Assembly (NCBI RefSeq): GCF_024124545.1
Contig: NZ_JAMXSF010000001.1
Location: 496,001-560,000, forward strand
Source of the DNA: Pseudoalteromonas sp. XMcav2-N
GTDB lineage: Bacteria > Pseudomonadota > Gammaproteobacteria > Enterobacterales > Alteromonadaceae
Length of the DNA: 64,000 nt
Reading direction: 5' to 3'
The notes under the pieces were generated by a model. The model had not been told where the DNA came from and made no database searches. It worked only from the letters and a program-made list of their open reading frames with translations. Positions 1 to 9,008 of this stretch are shown here, one piece after another. Each line of letters begins with the position of its first letter. Position 1 is the stretch's first letter. A program made the translations under genes and the position numbers.

Positions 1-629
1 CGGCACATGTAGAGCCATACAAAGGTTTTATCGACAAAGATAACAACATTCGTGCTAACTCAACACTGGAAGGCTACGCGAAATTACGTCCGGTCTTTGA
101 TCGCAAGCATGGCTCGGTCACTGCGGCAAACGCAACGCCGCTTACTGATGGTGCCGCTGCAGTATTGATGATGAGCGAAAGCAAAGCCAAAGCACTGGGT
201 TACGAAATCCTGGGCTATGTGCGCAACTATGCATTTACCGCTATCGGCGTGCACGAAGACATGCTGATGGGTCCGGCTCACTCCACGCCACTGGCGCTGG
301 AACGCGCTGGTCTGACTCTGCAAGACTTAGATTTAATTGAAATGCACGAAGCGTTTGCGGCGCAAACTCTGGCCAACATGAAGATGTTTGCCTCTGATAA
401 GTTTGCTCAGGAGAAGCAGGGTCGCAGCAAAGCGCTGGGTGAAATCGATATGGATAAATTCAACGTAAACGGTGGCTCTTTGGCCTATGGACACCCGTTT
501 GCGGCAACAGGTGCGCGTTTGATCACGCAAACCCTGAATGAACTGAAACGTCGCGGTGGTGGACTAGCGCTGACTACAGCTTGTGCGGCTGGTGGTCTGG
601 GTGCAGCCTTTGTATTGGAGAGTGCATAA
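1..629 (+). CDS. fadI: FadI, 3-ketoacyl-CoA thiolase (C-terminal part)
   Basis: Beta subunit of the fatty-acid oxidation complex; it cleaves 3-ketoacyl-CoA with CoA to acetyl-CoA and a shortened acyl-CoA. The reading frame is open from base 3, so the gene starts upstream of the window and only about 208 C-terminal residues are seen. The visible part carries the two C-terminal thiolase active-site blocks: the His motif [11 protein letters not shown] (near base 490) and the Cys motif TACAAGGLG (near base 576). The TAA stop overlaps the ATG of fadJ by one base (TAATG), the usual translationally coupled fadIJ arrangement. The nucleophilic Cys of the N-terminal half lies outside the window. Confidence 0.95.
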   Translation, partial: AHVEPYKGFIDKDNNIRANSTLEGYAKLRPVFDRKHGSVTAANATPLTDGAAAVLMMSESKAKALGYEILGYVRNYAFTAIGVHEDMLMGPAHSTPLALERAGLTLQDLDLIEMHEAFAAQTLANMKMFASDKFAQEKQGRSKALGEIDMDKFNVNGGSLAYGHPFAATGARLITQTLNELKRRGGGLALTTACAAGGLGAAFVLESA

Positions 630-2728
630 TGTCAGTATTTAGTTATGAATTAAACAGCCACCGCGTGGCCATCGTCACCATCGATGTGCCGGGCGAGAAG
701 ATGAACACGCTGCGCGACAGCTTTGCCGATGAACTGCTGACTATCCTGGAGCAGGGTCGCAGTGATGATGTAACTGGCATGGTGTTTGTGAGCGGTAAAG
801 ACGATAACTTTATCGCCGGTGCCGACATCAAAATGCTGGATCAGGCAAAAACCCGCGAAGATGCGTTGCGCTTATCTGAAATGTGCCAGCAGGCATTTTT
901 CAAAATGCAGAAGCTGCCATTCCCAACGGTTGCGGCCATTCACGGTGCAGCACTGGGTGGCGGTCTGGAATTCGCCCTGGCGTGTGATTATCGCGTATGT
1001 AGTGATGACGATAAAACCAAATTAGGTTTGCCAGAAGTACAACTGGGCCTGTTACCTGGCGGTGGCGGCACACAACGTCTGCCAAAACTGGTGGGTATTC
1101 AAAAAGCATTAGAATGGATGCTGACGGGCAAGCAAGTGCGTGCCAAGCAAGCTAAAAAAGCCGGTCTGGTTGACGACAGCGTGCCGCACAGTATTTTACT
1201 GGATGTGGCCATCAAACTGGCTCGTGGCAGCAAGCCTAAAGCACGTAAACCTAAGCTGGATAAGCTTAGCCAGCTGCTGGAATCAAATCCGTTTGGCCGC
1301 AACATCATCTTCAAAAAAGCGCAGGAAAACGTTGAGAAGAAAACCGGTGGCCACTATCCGGCGCCACTGGCTATTATCAAGGCCGTGCGTGCTTCAGTTG
1401 AATTAGGTGAACTGAAAGCCTACAAAACAGAAGCCGAAGGGTTTGCTGACTTGGTCATGACCGAAGTGTCACAGTCACTGCGTGGCATTTTCTTCGCGAC
1501 CACAGAGATGAAAAAAGAGTGGCAAAGCGACGACGCGCCTAAGATTAACCGCGCGGCGGTACTGGGTGGCGGCCTGATGGGCGGCGGTATTGCCCACGTG
1601 AGTGCGGTAAAAGCCGGTGTACCTGTGCGCATTAAAGATGTGGCACATCAGGGGATCAGCAATGCACTAAGCTACAGCTACAAGATCCTGTCTAAAAAAC
1701 AGAAAAAACGTATTCTGTCTAAAGCCGATCTGCAACTGGCAATGAACCGTATCACAGGTACCACTGACTACACCGGCATGCGTCATACTGATATCGTGAT
1801 TGAAGCGGTATTTGAAGATCTGGCACTGAAGCAAAGCATGGTGGCCGACATCGAGCGTGAATGTACAGAGCAAACCATTTTTGCCAGTAACACATCGTCC
1901 TTACCGATTGCGCAGATCGCTGAAAAAGCAGCGCGTCCTGAGAACGTGATTGGCCTGCATTATTTCTCGCCGGTCGAGAAAATGCCACTGGTTGAGATCA
2001 TCCCGCACGAGGGCACATCACAAGAGACCATCGCTCGTACCGTTAATTTTGCGCGCAAGCAGGGCAAGACGCCTATCGTGGTAAAAGACAAAGCGGGCTT
2101 CTATGTCAACCGTATTCTGGCGCCTTACGTGAACGAAGCGGCCAATCTGCTGCTAGCGGGCGAGCCAATCGAAAAGATTGATCAGGCTCTGGTTGAGTTT
2201 GGCTTCCCGGTTGGTCCTTTGGCACTGCTGGACGAAGTGGGTGTGGACATCGGCTCAAAAATCGCGCCTATTCTTGAAAAAGAACTGGGTGAGCGCTTTA
2301 AAGCACCGGATGCCTTTGCCCGCATGATCGACAGCAAGCGTCTGGGTCGTAAGACCGGCAAGGGCTTCTACAAGTATGAAGCCAAAGGCAAGAAAGTGGA
2401 CGAGTCTGTTTATGAGTTGCTGGGTATTACACCAGCACCACGTCTGAACAAGCAAGAAATTGCCAGCCGCTGTGTGGCGCAAATGCTGAATGAAGCTGCG
2501 CGCTGTCTGGACGAAGGTATCATCGACAGTGCCCGCGATGGTGACATTGGTGCCATCTTTGGTATTGGCTTCCCGCCATTCTTAGGTGGGCCGTTCAGTT
2601 ACATGGACAAGCGTGGCCTGAACAAAGTGTGTTCAGAGCTGTCTACCTATGCCACCGACAACGCGGTGTTTACACCAGCGGAGCCGCTGCTGGCTAAGGC
2701 TGAAGCGGGTGAAGCTTACTACAGCTAA
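629..2728 (+). CDS. fadJ: FadJ, multifunctional fatty acid oxidation alpha subunit
   Basis: Enoyl-CoA hydratase plus L-3-hydroxyacyl-CoA dehydrogenase (and by family epimerase/isomerase) activities, acting with FadI in cytoplasmic beta-oxidation. 699 residues against about 714 in E. coli. The crotonase domain is about residues 5-190, with the oxyanion/Glu regions ALGGGLEFALACDYR and LPEVQLGLLPGGGGTQR. The NAD-binding domain starts near residue 310 (LGGGLMGGGIAHV), and the dehydrogenase His motif LHYFSPVEKMP is near residue 444. C-terminal 3HCDH domains follow. The ATG at 629 was chosen over an upstream in-frame start at 581 because it gives the coupled TAATG junction and matches the usual N-terminus. 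Confidence 0.97.
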   Translation: MSVFSYELNSHRVAIVTIDVPGEKMNTLRDSFADELLTILEQGRSDDVTGMVFVSGKDDNFIAGADIKMLDQAKTREDALRLSEMCQQAFFKMQKLPFPTVAAIHGAALGGGLEFALACDYRVCSDDDKTKLGLPEVQLGLLPGGGGTQRLPKLVGIQKALEWMLTGKQVRAKQAKKAGLVDDSVPHSILLDVAIKLARGSKPKARKPKLDKLSQLLESNPFGRNIIFKKAQENVEKKTGGHYPAPLAIIKAVRASVELGELKAYKTEAEGFADLVMTEVSQSLRGIFFATTEMKKEWQSDDAPKINRAAVLGGGLMGGGIAHVSAVKAGVPVRIKDVAHQGISNALSYSYKILSKKQKKRILSKADLQLAMNRITGTTDYTGMRHTDIVIEAVFEDLALKQSMVADIERECTEQTIFASNTSSLPIAQIAEKAARPENVIGLHYFSPVEKMPLVEIIPHEGTSQETIARTVNFARKQGKTPIVVKDKAGFYVNRILAPYVNEAANLLLAGEPIEKIDQALVEFGFPVGPLALLDEVGVDIGSKIAPILEKELGERFKAPDAFARMIDSKRLGRKTGKGFYKYEAKGKKVDESVYELLGITPAPRLNKQEIASRCVAQMLNEAARCLDEGIIDSARDGDIGAIFGIGFPPFLGGPFSYMDKRGLNKVCSELSTYATDNAVFTPAEPLLAKAEAGEAYYS

Positions 2729-2744
2729 GCATTTGTCTGAACAT

Positions 2745-2774
2745 TAAAAAAGCCGCATTTATGCGGCTTTTTTA
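2745..2774 (+). terminator. Rho-independent terminator of fadIJ
   Basis: Perfect 7-bp stem GCCGCAT/ATGCGGC with a two-base loop, preceded by an A-run and followed by TTTTTTATTTT. It lies about 20 bases after the fadJ stop and can work in both directions because of the flanking A and T tracts. Confidence 0.92.
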
Positions 2775-2866
2775 TTTTCGGCTAAAATAAAGGGAATAAT
2801 TGTCGGCACACTGTTTGCTATCGGTAACAAAGGTGATAGCGCTCGTCATTTGCCCGGGGATATGGC

Positions 2867-4357
2867 ATGCACAACAGGTACTTTTTTACGTTTATTGCCA
2901 CGCTGGCTGGCGTAACTGTGCTGGCGAATGTTGTGATGTTCTATATCAGTGATGATGCCAACGAGGTGATAGCAAGATTTGAGCAGCACTGGCAGGAACA
3001 GGCCGATATTATTTTACGCGAGGCTGAGCTGCTCGATGACCTGGAACATCAACTCAGTAACGCAAACACCGCGCATCAGGTTAAGGATTATTTACCAGCA
3101 CAACCACGGCATGAAGTCGACGCGCAAACTACGGTTGCCCTGCAGATAGTGGCGATGATTGCGGCGCTTGACCTGAGTGAGATGGAAAGGCAAGCCCTTG
3201 AGCAAATTAAGCACTATCTTGAACACAACCCCACTCGCAGTGACAGCACCATAACATCGACCTCTGAGACGCATCCATCTGAGCAGCTGTATTCGCACCA
3301 ACATCAGCAATTAGACAGTGCGCTGCAAGCTTTACGTTCAGGCATGGAGGCTCGCATTCAGACAACCCGGCATCAGCACCAGGTGGCGCTTGAAAGCGTG
3401 ATCAACAAAGGCTCAATAGAAGCCTGGTTGCTGTTGTCATTGATAGCGATCCTGGCTTGTGCTGGTGCTGTGGTGATACGTGGGCAGCTCAGAACCATAG
3501 AAGAGCGAGCCTGTTTGTTTAATGCAATCCCGGATGCACTGTTGTATTGCGAGTATAACGGCAGGATCACGCGTGTTAATCAATCCTGCACAGAACTGTT
3601 TGGCTATGGCACTCATGAACTACTCAAAATGACAGTAGAAGACCTCATCCCTGTACGCTTTCGCGAGCTGCACCGTAAAGACCGGCGTAATTTTAGCGGA
3701 CGTGCGCAAATGCGTCGAAAAGGAGAGAACGGGCTGAATATCGTTGGCCTACATAAATCGGGTGATGAGATCCCATTGGATATTGCAATTGCCAGGACGG
3801 CACTGGGACAGGAAACTTACTTTGTGGCAGTGATCCGTGATATTCGCCCGGAATTACAGTTACAACAAAAAGCTGAGCTGGACTTTTTAACTCAGGTTTA
3901 TAATCGTGGTCAGATAGAGCAGCTCCTCAAAGACGAGTTAAGTCGTGCACATCGTTATCAGAGGTCCCTGTCGGTCATGATGGTAGACATAGACAAGTTT
4001 AAGACCCTAAACGACACTCTTGGGCATCAGGTTGGTGATGCAGCATTGGCTGAACTCAGTGGATTCCTGATGACTTCTATTCGCCCAAGTGACCGCCTCG
4101 GTCGCTGGGGCGGCGATGAGTTTGTGCTGGTATGTCCTGAAATCGGTGCCGAAAAAGCCTTACAAATGGCGGAGCGTCTGGTAATAACTTATAACGAACA
4201 GAACCAGTATGATCTGAGTTTGAGTATCGGCGTCACCAGCCGGGCTCAGGTTAGTTCACAGACAGATGTAGAGACACTGATTGGAGAGGCCGACGATGCA
4301 TTATACCAGGCCAAAGCCGCGGGTCGGGGCAGAGCCGTACTGTTCAGTAGCCATTAG
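2867..4357 (+). CDS. Membrane PAS-GGDEF diguanylate cyclase
   Basis: Makes cyclic di-GMP from two GTP at the inner membrane. 496 residues: TM1 at about 5-25, a mostly helical periplasmic sensor region of about 160 residues, TM2 near 188-207, a PAS domain at about 215-330 and a GGDEF domain at about 335-496. The active-site motif GGDEF (415-419) is intact. An RPSD I-site lies exactly five residues before it, so product inhibition is expected. No EAL domain is present. It stands alone after the fadIJ terminator. The signal sensed cannot be read from the sequence. Confidence 0.93.
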   Translation: MHNRYFFTFIATLAGVTVLANVVMFYISDDANEVIARFEQHWQEQADIILREAELLDDLEHQLSNANTAHQVKDYLPAQPRHEVDAQTTVALQIVAMIAALDLSEMERQALEQIKHYLEHNPTRSDSTITSTSETHPSEQLYSHQHQQLDSALQALRSGMEARIQTTRHQHQVALESVINKGSIEAWLLLSLIAILACAGAVVIRGQLRTIEERACLFNAIPDALLYCEYNGRITRVNQSCTELFGYGTHELLKMTVEDLIPVRFRELHRKDRRNFSGRAQMRRKGENGLNIVGLHKSGDEIPLDIAIARTALGQETYFVAVIRDIRPELQLQQKAELDFLTQVYNRGQIEQLLKDELSRAHRYQRSLSVMMVDIDKFKTLNDTLGHQVGDAALAELSGFLMTSIRPSDRLGRWGGDEFVLVCPEIGAEKALQMAERLVITYNEQNQYDLSLSIGVTSRAQVSSQTDVETLIGEADDALYQAKAAGRGRAVLFSSH

Positions 4358-4434
4358 CGCGGGTTTTTACTTTCCCCCTAAAAATCCGTACAATCTGCGG
4401 CCATAAACCGATTAGAGGGCCGCCTGCGAGTAGT

Positions 4435-4989
4435 ATGCACCACATTGACGATCTGATCTCGATATTTAACGCCTTGTTTTATCCAACGCACAATACCAAA
4501 CTGGTCGCAGGGACCGATGAACCCATTTATCTGCCTGCGGATACACAGTGCGATTATCATCGCATTGTTTTTGCACACGGTTTTTATGCCAGTGCGATGC
4601 ACGAAATTGCGCACTGGCTGGTGGCTGGCAAAGCGCGGCGGGAGTACGAAGACTATGGCTATTGGTACTGCCCGGACGGGCGCAGCAAAGATCAGCAACT
4701 GGCCTTTGAGCAGGTGGAAGTGAAGCCTCAGGCCATTGAGTGGGCACTGAGCGCAGCAGCCGGGTTTGCCTTTAATGTCTCTGTCGACAATCTAAATGGC
4801 GAGCCGACCTGCCGCTTTGCGTTTCAGCGTCGTGTTCATGCACAGGTGCTGGAAATGTTAACCTGCGGGTTTAATGCCCGAACCTTAGCTTTGTTAGAAG
4901 CGTTATCTCAATTTTACTCGACTTCCTGGCCACTCAATGCTGGCCAGTTTGAATGGCATTGTCCACAGGAGTTTGCAGATGCAGTTTAA
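4435..4989 (+). CDS. epmC: EpmC, elongation factor P hydroxylase (YfcM family)
   Basis: By family, hydroxylates the beta-lysylated lysine of translation factor EF-P, the last step of the EpmA/EpmB/EpmC pathway. 184 residues, the usual length. The family signature is clear: an HEIAHWLVAGK metal-ligand motif (near residues 60-70) followed by the YEDYGYWYCPDGR block. Its 3' end overlaps the next gene by 11 bases, indicating an operon with the ATP-NAD-kinase-like gene and yfcL. Confidence 0.93.
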   Translation: MHHIDDLISIFNALFYPTHNTKLVAGTDEPIYLPADTQCDYHRIVFAHGFYASAMHEIAHWLVAGKARREYEDYGYWYCPDGRSKDQQLAFEQVEVKPQAIEWALSAAAGFAFNVSVDNLNGEPTCRFAFQRRVHAQVLEMLTCGFNARTLALLEALSQFYSTSWPLNAGQFEWHCPQEFADAV

Positions 4990-6106
4990 ACTTGGATTAA
5001 TCGTGAACCCGGTTGCCGGGTTAGGCGGTGCTGTGGCACTAAAGGGCAGTGATGGCAGTGAAACCGCCGAGCTTGCCCGCTCGCTGGGTGCTGAGCCCAA
5101 GGCACACAGCCGCACGGCACAGGCCCTGGCGCTGTTACAGCCTTACCGGGACATCATTGAAGTCTATACCGTGAGCGGTGAAATGGGAGAAAACCTGGCC
5201 GTTGAGCACGGTTTTTCTACTCAGGTTGTGATGACTTGTGGCACGCCCAGCAGCCCGGAAGATACCGAGCAGGCAGCCAAACTGTTGGCCGATGCCAAAG
5301 TCGACCTGCTGCTGTTTGCAGGTGGTGACGGTACCGCGCGCAACATCTGCGGAGCCATTGGCAGCCAAGCCCCGGTGCTGGGTGTACCAGCCGGTTGTAA
5401 GATCCACAGTGGCGTGTATGCAATTACCCCCAAAGCGGCTGGTCGGGTAGTAGAGATGCTCATTAAAGGGGAGCTGGTTACCATAGACGACGCAGATGTG
5501 ATGGACATAGATGAAAGTGCTTTTCGTGCGGGAACCGTGCGCGCCAAGCGCTATGGTGAAATGCAGGTACCCAGTGAATTGCGTTACGTACAAAGCGTAA
5601 AAAATGGCGGAAAAGAAAGTGATGAACTGGTACTGGCGGATATCGCTGCGTATGTGATTTCAGAAATGGAAGAAGATGAGCAGTATATTATGGGCTCGGG
5701 CTCAACGGTGGCCGCCATAATGGAAGAGCTGGGCCTTGATAACACCTTACTGGGGGTTGATTTGATCCGCGACCATACTCTGCTGGGCAGTGACCTGACG
5801 GCGCAACAGCTGCTGGATGCTGCCTCACAGGCATCCACAAAGTTGGTGATCACCCTGATTGGTGGACAGGGCCATATATTTGGCCGCGGCAATCAGCAGC
5901 TCAGTCCGGCTTTGATCCGCCAGATTGGCAAAGACAATATCATCGTGGTTGCAACTAAGACCAAGTTGCAGGCACTCAATGGTCGCCCTTTAATAGCAGA
6001 TACGGGCGATCAGGATCTGGACAACGAACTGAGTGGCTACATCAAAGTAGTGACAGGGTATAATGACCATGTAATGTATGCCGTCGGGCATCAGGATTTA
6101 ATTTAG
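4979..6106 (+). CDS. ATP-NAD kinase-like family protein
   Basis: 375 residues with the NAD-kinase/diacylglycerol-kinase-like fold signature: an N-terminal IVNPVAGLGG nucleotide-binding start and the GGDGTARN motif near residue 118. The family comprises larger AcoX/ATP-NAD-kinase-like proteins, distinct from housekeeping NadK; the true substrate is not established here. The ATG at 4979 was chosen over one at 4937 because MQFKLGLIVNPVAG is the conserved N-terminus; it overlaps the end of epmC by 11 bases, suggesting translational coupling. Confidence 0.85.
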   Translation: MQFKLGLIVNPVAGLGGAVALKGSDGSETAELARSLGAEPKAHSRTAQALALLQPYRDIIEVYTVSGEMGENLAVEHGFSTQVVMTCGTPSSPEDTEQAAKLLADAKVDLLLFAGGDGTARNICGAIGSQAPVLGVPAGCKIHSGVYAITPKAAGRVVEMLIKGELVTIDDADVMDIDESAFRAGTVRAKRYGEMQVPSELRYVQSVKNGGKESDELVLADIAAYVISEMEEDEQYIMGSGSTVAAIMEELGLDNTLLGVDLIRDHTLLGSDLTAQQLLDAASQASTKLVITLIGGQGHIFGRGNQQLSPALIRQIGKDNIIVVATKTKLQALNGRPLIADTGDQDLDNELSGYIKVVTGYNDHVMYAVGHQDLI

Positions 6107-6114
6107 GAGACAGA

Positions 6115-6393
6115 ATGTCACTTCAAGCGTATATAGAAGCTGCGCAGCAGTTTTTTGATGAATTAGTAGATAGAGCAAGCGATGACGAGCTGTTTGCTGG
6201 TGGCTACTTACGCGGTCATTTCGACCTGGCGGTTGGCTATGCCCAGGTTGAGGAACTGGCGCTGTCAGTGGATGAGCTGAATGCTAAAGTCGAGGCGAGC
6301 CTGGTAAAAGCGTACCGTGATGGCGAGCTTAACGAAGAAGACAAGCATCATGTAGTGACCATCTGGGAGCGTCTTAAGCTGTTAGGGGTTTAG
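6115..6393 (+). CDS. YfcL family protein
   Basis: 92-residue acidic, mostly helical soluble protein matching the YfcL family in length and pattern (contains YLRGHFDLAVGYAQ and a C-terminal VTIWERLKLLGV). It starts eight bases after the kinase-like gene with RBS AGGAGA, so it is the last gene of that operon. In E. coli yfcL also neighbours epmC. Function unknown. Confidence 0.85.
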   Translation: MSLQAYIEAAQQFFDELVDRASDDELFAGGYLRGHFDLAVGYAQVEELALSVDELNAKVEASLVKAYRDGELNEEDKHHVVTIWERLKLLGV

Positions 6394-6402
6394 CCAGGGC
6401 TA

Positions 6403-6564
6403 ATACCAATTTCATTTAATACCTGTTCAATTTGAAGGAGCAAATATGACGCTAACGGCGTTAAAAATTTCTCATTTAGAGTAACTAAATAGCAAAATTT
6501 TTGCCTTGTTATCGACCCTATTTTCTCGCCTCAAAATGGAACACTTAATTAAGCAAATTGGTAT
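6403..6564. repeat. MITE-like inverted-repeat element
   Basis: A 162-base AT-rich segment whose ends are near-perfect inverted repeats: ATACCAATTTCATTTAAT at the left and, read on the other strand, ATACCAATTTGCTTAAT at the right. Inside lies a second nested inverted repeat (6462-6507 approximately, AAAAATTTCTCATTTAG against CTAAATAGCAAAATTTTT), so the whole unit can fold into one long cruciform. No coding capacity. Small repeats of this kind are dispersed in Pseudoalteromonas genomes as I recall them; no second copy was seen in this window. Confidence 0.75.
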
Positions 6565-6576
6565 AACTTTCCTTCG

Positions 6577-6603
6577 AAAAAGGCGGTTTAGCATCGCCTT
6601 TTG
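6577..6603 (-). terminator. Terminator of the NRAMP-like gene
   Basis: AAAAGGCG...CGCCTTTT stem with a nine-base loop, just beyond the stop codon of the minus-strand gene. Read on the minus strand it ends in a T tract, and A/T tracts on both sides may allow action in both directions. Confidence 0.7.
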
Positions 6604-6607
6604 GCAT

Positions 6608-7822
6608 TTACAGTATCCAGCGCCACACCACAAATAACGCCGCAAAAGCAATCAGGTAAGTCAGGCCTGCCCAGGTAAGCAGTTGTACTGGTTTACTTTG
6701 CTGTGCAAACAGCTCTTTCGAGATCAAAGAGAAATTCAGCCAGGCGAAAAATGGCGTGGTCAGAAATGCTAGTGTCATAGCAAACATCAGCATGTCTTTC
6801 AGGTTGGCTTTAAAGAACAACACCAGCACCATGCCGAAGATGGCCTGCACGGTAATGAAAATCGACAAGCTGGCCTTGTTTTGGTGCGGTTTGATCAGCT
6901 TAACCGCATCGTCCAGGGTTCTGGCGTAGCCGTCCAGTACCGTGATTGTGGTACCAAACATACACAAAAAGGCGATGGTGGCGATTAACCAGCGAGCCCA
7001 CTCACCTAAAGTCAGCGCATACATATCGATCAGCTGTTTAGAAAAGGCTACGCCGGCAAGTTCTATTTTCTGGCTTTGCCCGTATTGCAGCAACACTCCC
7101 AGGGAAAAGAACACCACTGCCAGAAACAAAGTCAGAAAGTAACCCAGATTAAAGTCAAATAAGCCCTGCGCTTTGCTGAGCGATTGAGTGCGGGTTTTGG
7201 CTTTTAACCACAGTGAGTTGATGGCCGATATTTCAATAGGAGCAGGCATCCATCCCATCAGAGCCACCATAAAGCCGAGTAATGCAAGTGAGTAAGGGGA
7301 CGGTGCCGGTTGCGGCGATGGGTGCACCTGACCTTGTGACACCGCGACCAATAAGGCGGCCAGAGTCGTGGCACATAGCACTGCCATAATCCCTTTACTG
7401 GCTCTGTCGAGCAATTTGTAATGACCAAACAATAAAATTCCCAGACACACAAACAGCAGGGCATAGCACAAGGTTGTCAGCGGCAGGTTCCATGGCAGGG
7501 CGTATTGTAGTAAGGCGGCCGTCAGTAAGAGTACACCCGCGGTATTCACTACTGCAGCGATGATATTCAGGGCGACAAAAAGATAGAACAGGGCCCGGTT
7601 TTTATTGTGATAACCAGTGACCAGGCTATTGCCGCTGTGTAGCGTATATTCCACACCAAAGCGGAAGAAAGGATACTTAAGCAAGTTAACCGCCACGACT
7701 AACCACAGTAGCTGCCAGCCGAACAGGGCACCGGCCTGCGTAGCGGCGACCAGATGCGAGCCGCCGACTGCGGCAGTGGCCATCAGGATCCCAGGTCCCA
7801 GGTTCTGGAGTTTAGCAAACAT
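6608..7822 (-). CDS. Atypical NRAMP-family (divalent metal-type) transporter
   Basis: About 404 residues and roughly 11 hydrophobic segments, an inner-membrane transporter of the APC-fold NRAMP family. The N-terminus LGPGILMATAAVGGSHLVAA aligns with TM1 of NRAMP proteins, but the metal-binding DPGN motif is replaced by VGGS. In TM6 the MPH metal motif is replaced by MPAPIE. The family is normally proton-coupled Mn2+/Fe2+ uptake, so the substrate here may differ. Start uncertain: ATG 7822 has a nearby GGAA, while in-frame GTG 7855 or TTG 7834 would add 4-11 residues. Single gene with its own terminator. Confidence 0.8.
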   Translation of the reverse strand: MFAKLQNLGPGILMATAAVGGSHLVAATQAGALFGWQLLWLVVAVNLLKYPFFRFGVEYTLHSGNSLVTGYHNKNRALFYLFVALNIIAAVVNTAGVLLLTAALLQYALPWNLPLTTLCYALLFVCLGILLFGHYKLLDRASKGIMAVLCATTLAALLVAVSQGQVHPSPQPAPSPYSLALLGFMVALMGWMPAPIEISAINSLWLKAKTRTQSLSKAQGLFDFNLGYFLTLFLAVVFFSLGVLLQYGQSQKIELAGVAFSKQLIDMYALTLGEWARWLIATIAFLCMFGTTITVLDGYARTLDDAVKLIKPHQNKASLSIFITVQAIFGMVLVLFFKANLKDMLMFAMTLAFLTTPFFAWLNFSLISKELFAQQSKPVQLLTWAGLTYLIAFAALFVVWRWIL

Positions 7823-7947
7823 TGATTCCAACACGACTTTCCTATTTTTTGCCACTCATGTTAACGATTTGAAAGCGTTTGCCAAGTGGAAAATGACTGG
7901 GCTAATGAGGTTGGGTGTTCAAAAGCCCTGTCAGGACGTGAAGTCGG

Positions 7948-8793
7948 TTAGCTGGTGAAGTACTCTTCGGTGTCGTCTTTGAGGTCCTGATAATCGTCCT
8001 CATCCAGATTCAGGGCATCCAGTACGCTTTGCTTCATCACGGGCCAGTCCGGTGCAGCCACAAAACGTTTGTTGGTATGGACCAGATTTTCGGCCATTTT
8101 CAGTGTGGAAAATGTGAGCATTTCTTCGTCGGTCCGTTTTTCCTGCAGATAAGTGACATCATGATGACGAAGAATGAGCTGGCAAATTGGTTTGGGCAAG
8201 TTCCAGCTATTGGCCAGGTAATAACCAATGACGGCATGGTTGGTCTGATAGTGCTCTTCTTCGAACTCAATCAGCATTTTATCGTAATTACTGTTTGCGG
8301 CGCCCAGTACTTCGACATAATCCGCATAGTTAAAAGCCATGGCTGGAATACCGGCATCGTGAAACAGGCCCAGCATATAGAGGTTCTCGACCGGGACTTT
8401 GCTTTTGATTTTATTACCAATCAAAGTTGCAACATCGGCAATTTCCTGGGCACTGTCCCAAAATCGCTCTAACTTAATACAACACTTTGACTGGTCAAAA
8501 GCCTGCTTAAGCAAGTAGCCGGTTACCAGCATAGTGATGCTGTTTAGCCCCAGAAACATGACGGCCTGACGGATGTCAGTAATGGTGCGCGAAAAACCAT
8601 AGCTGGAGGAGTTAATGACTTTGAGTACAGCAGCAGAAGTTGCTACGTCTGTCGCTATCAGGGCGGCGATTTCGCTAAGCTCGGGCTCTGGTTGTTGTAA
8701 TACCTGATGCAAGCTTTGCAACAGTTCTGGCTTTGCTGGCAGGCAAAAGCCATGATTCATATCCTTAAGCACGGCGTTGTCTATTTCGATCAT
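7948..8793 (-). CDS. HDOD domain protein
   Basis: 281-residue cytoplasmic protein made almost entirely of an HDOD domain (about residues 15-215), recognised by PAKPELLQSL, ATDVATSAAVLKVINSSSYG and the LGLFHDAGIPAM region. HDOD proteins resemble HD-GYP phosphohydrolases but usually lack catalysis and act as signalling scaffolds. Some HD-type residues (FHDAG, LRHHD) are retained. A short acidic tail follows. It lies 125 bases upstream of the NRAMP-like gene on the same strand. Target unknown. Confidence 0.85.
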   Translation of the reverse strand: MIEIDNAVLKDMNHGFCLPAKPELLQSLHQVLQQPEPELSEIAALIATDVATSAAVLKVINSSSYGFSRTITDIRQAVMFLGLNSITMLVTGYLLKQAFDQSKCCIKLERFWDSAQEIADVATLIGNKIKSKVPVENLYMLGLFHDAGIPAMAFNYADYVEVLGAANSNYDKMLIEFEEEHYQTNHAVIGYYLANSWNLPKPICQLILRHHDVTYLQEKRTDEEMLTFSTLKMAENLVHTNKRFVAAPDWPVMKQSVLDALNLDEDDYQDLKDDTEEYFTS

Positions 8794-8888
8794 AGCGGTC
8801 TCATTGAGAAAATACTAAAAAACACAATTAGCCCGTTGAGGGTCAGGCTATTTTGCCAAGTATAGTAGCTGAGTCGGATTACGCATTC

Positions 8889-8904
8889 TTTGCGTCAACG
8901 CAAA
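8889..8904. promoter_or_regulatory. Short palindrome upstream of abgT-like gene
   Basis: TTTGCGT-CA-ACGCAAA, a perfect 7-bp dyad with a two-base centre, flanked by further ACGCAT direct copies at 8881 and 8908. It lies in the 215-base divergent region between the HDOD gene and the AbgT-family transporter and could be an operator; it may also be chance. Confidence 0.35.
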
Positions 8905-9008
8905 ATAACGCATAAATAATACCCACGTAATGGATAAAGGAACAAATGAATTGGCATTGTTACGGTTGTTAAGTTAAAGTTGGCTAATTTTCTTTTTAGG
9001 GATTAACT

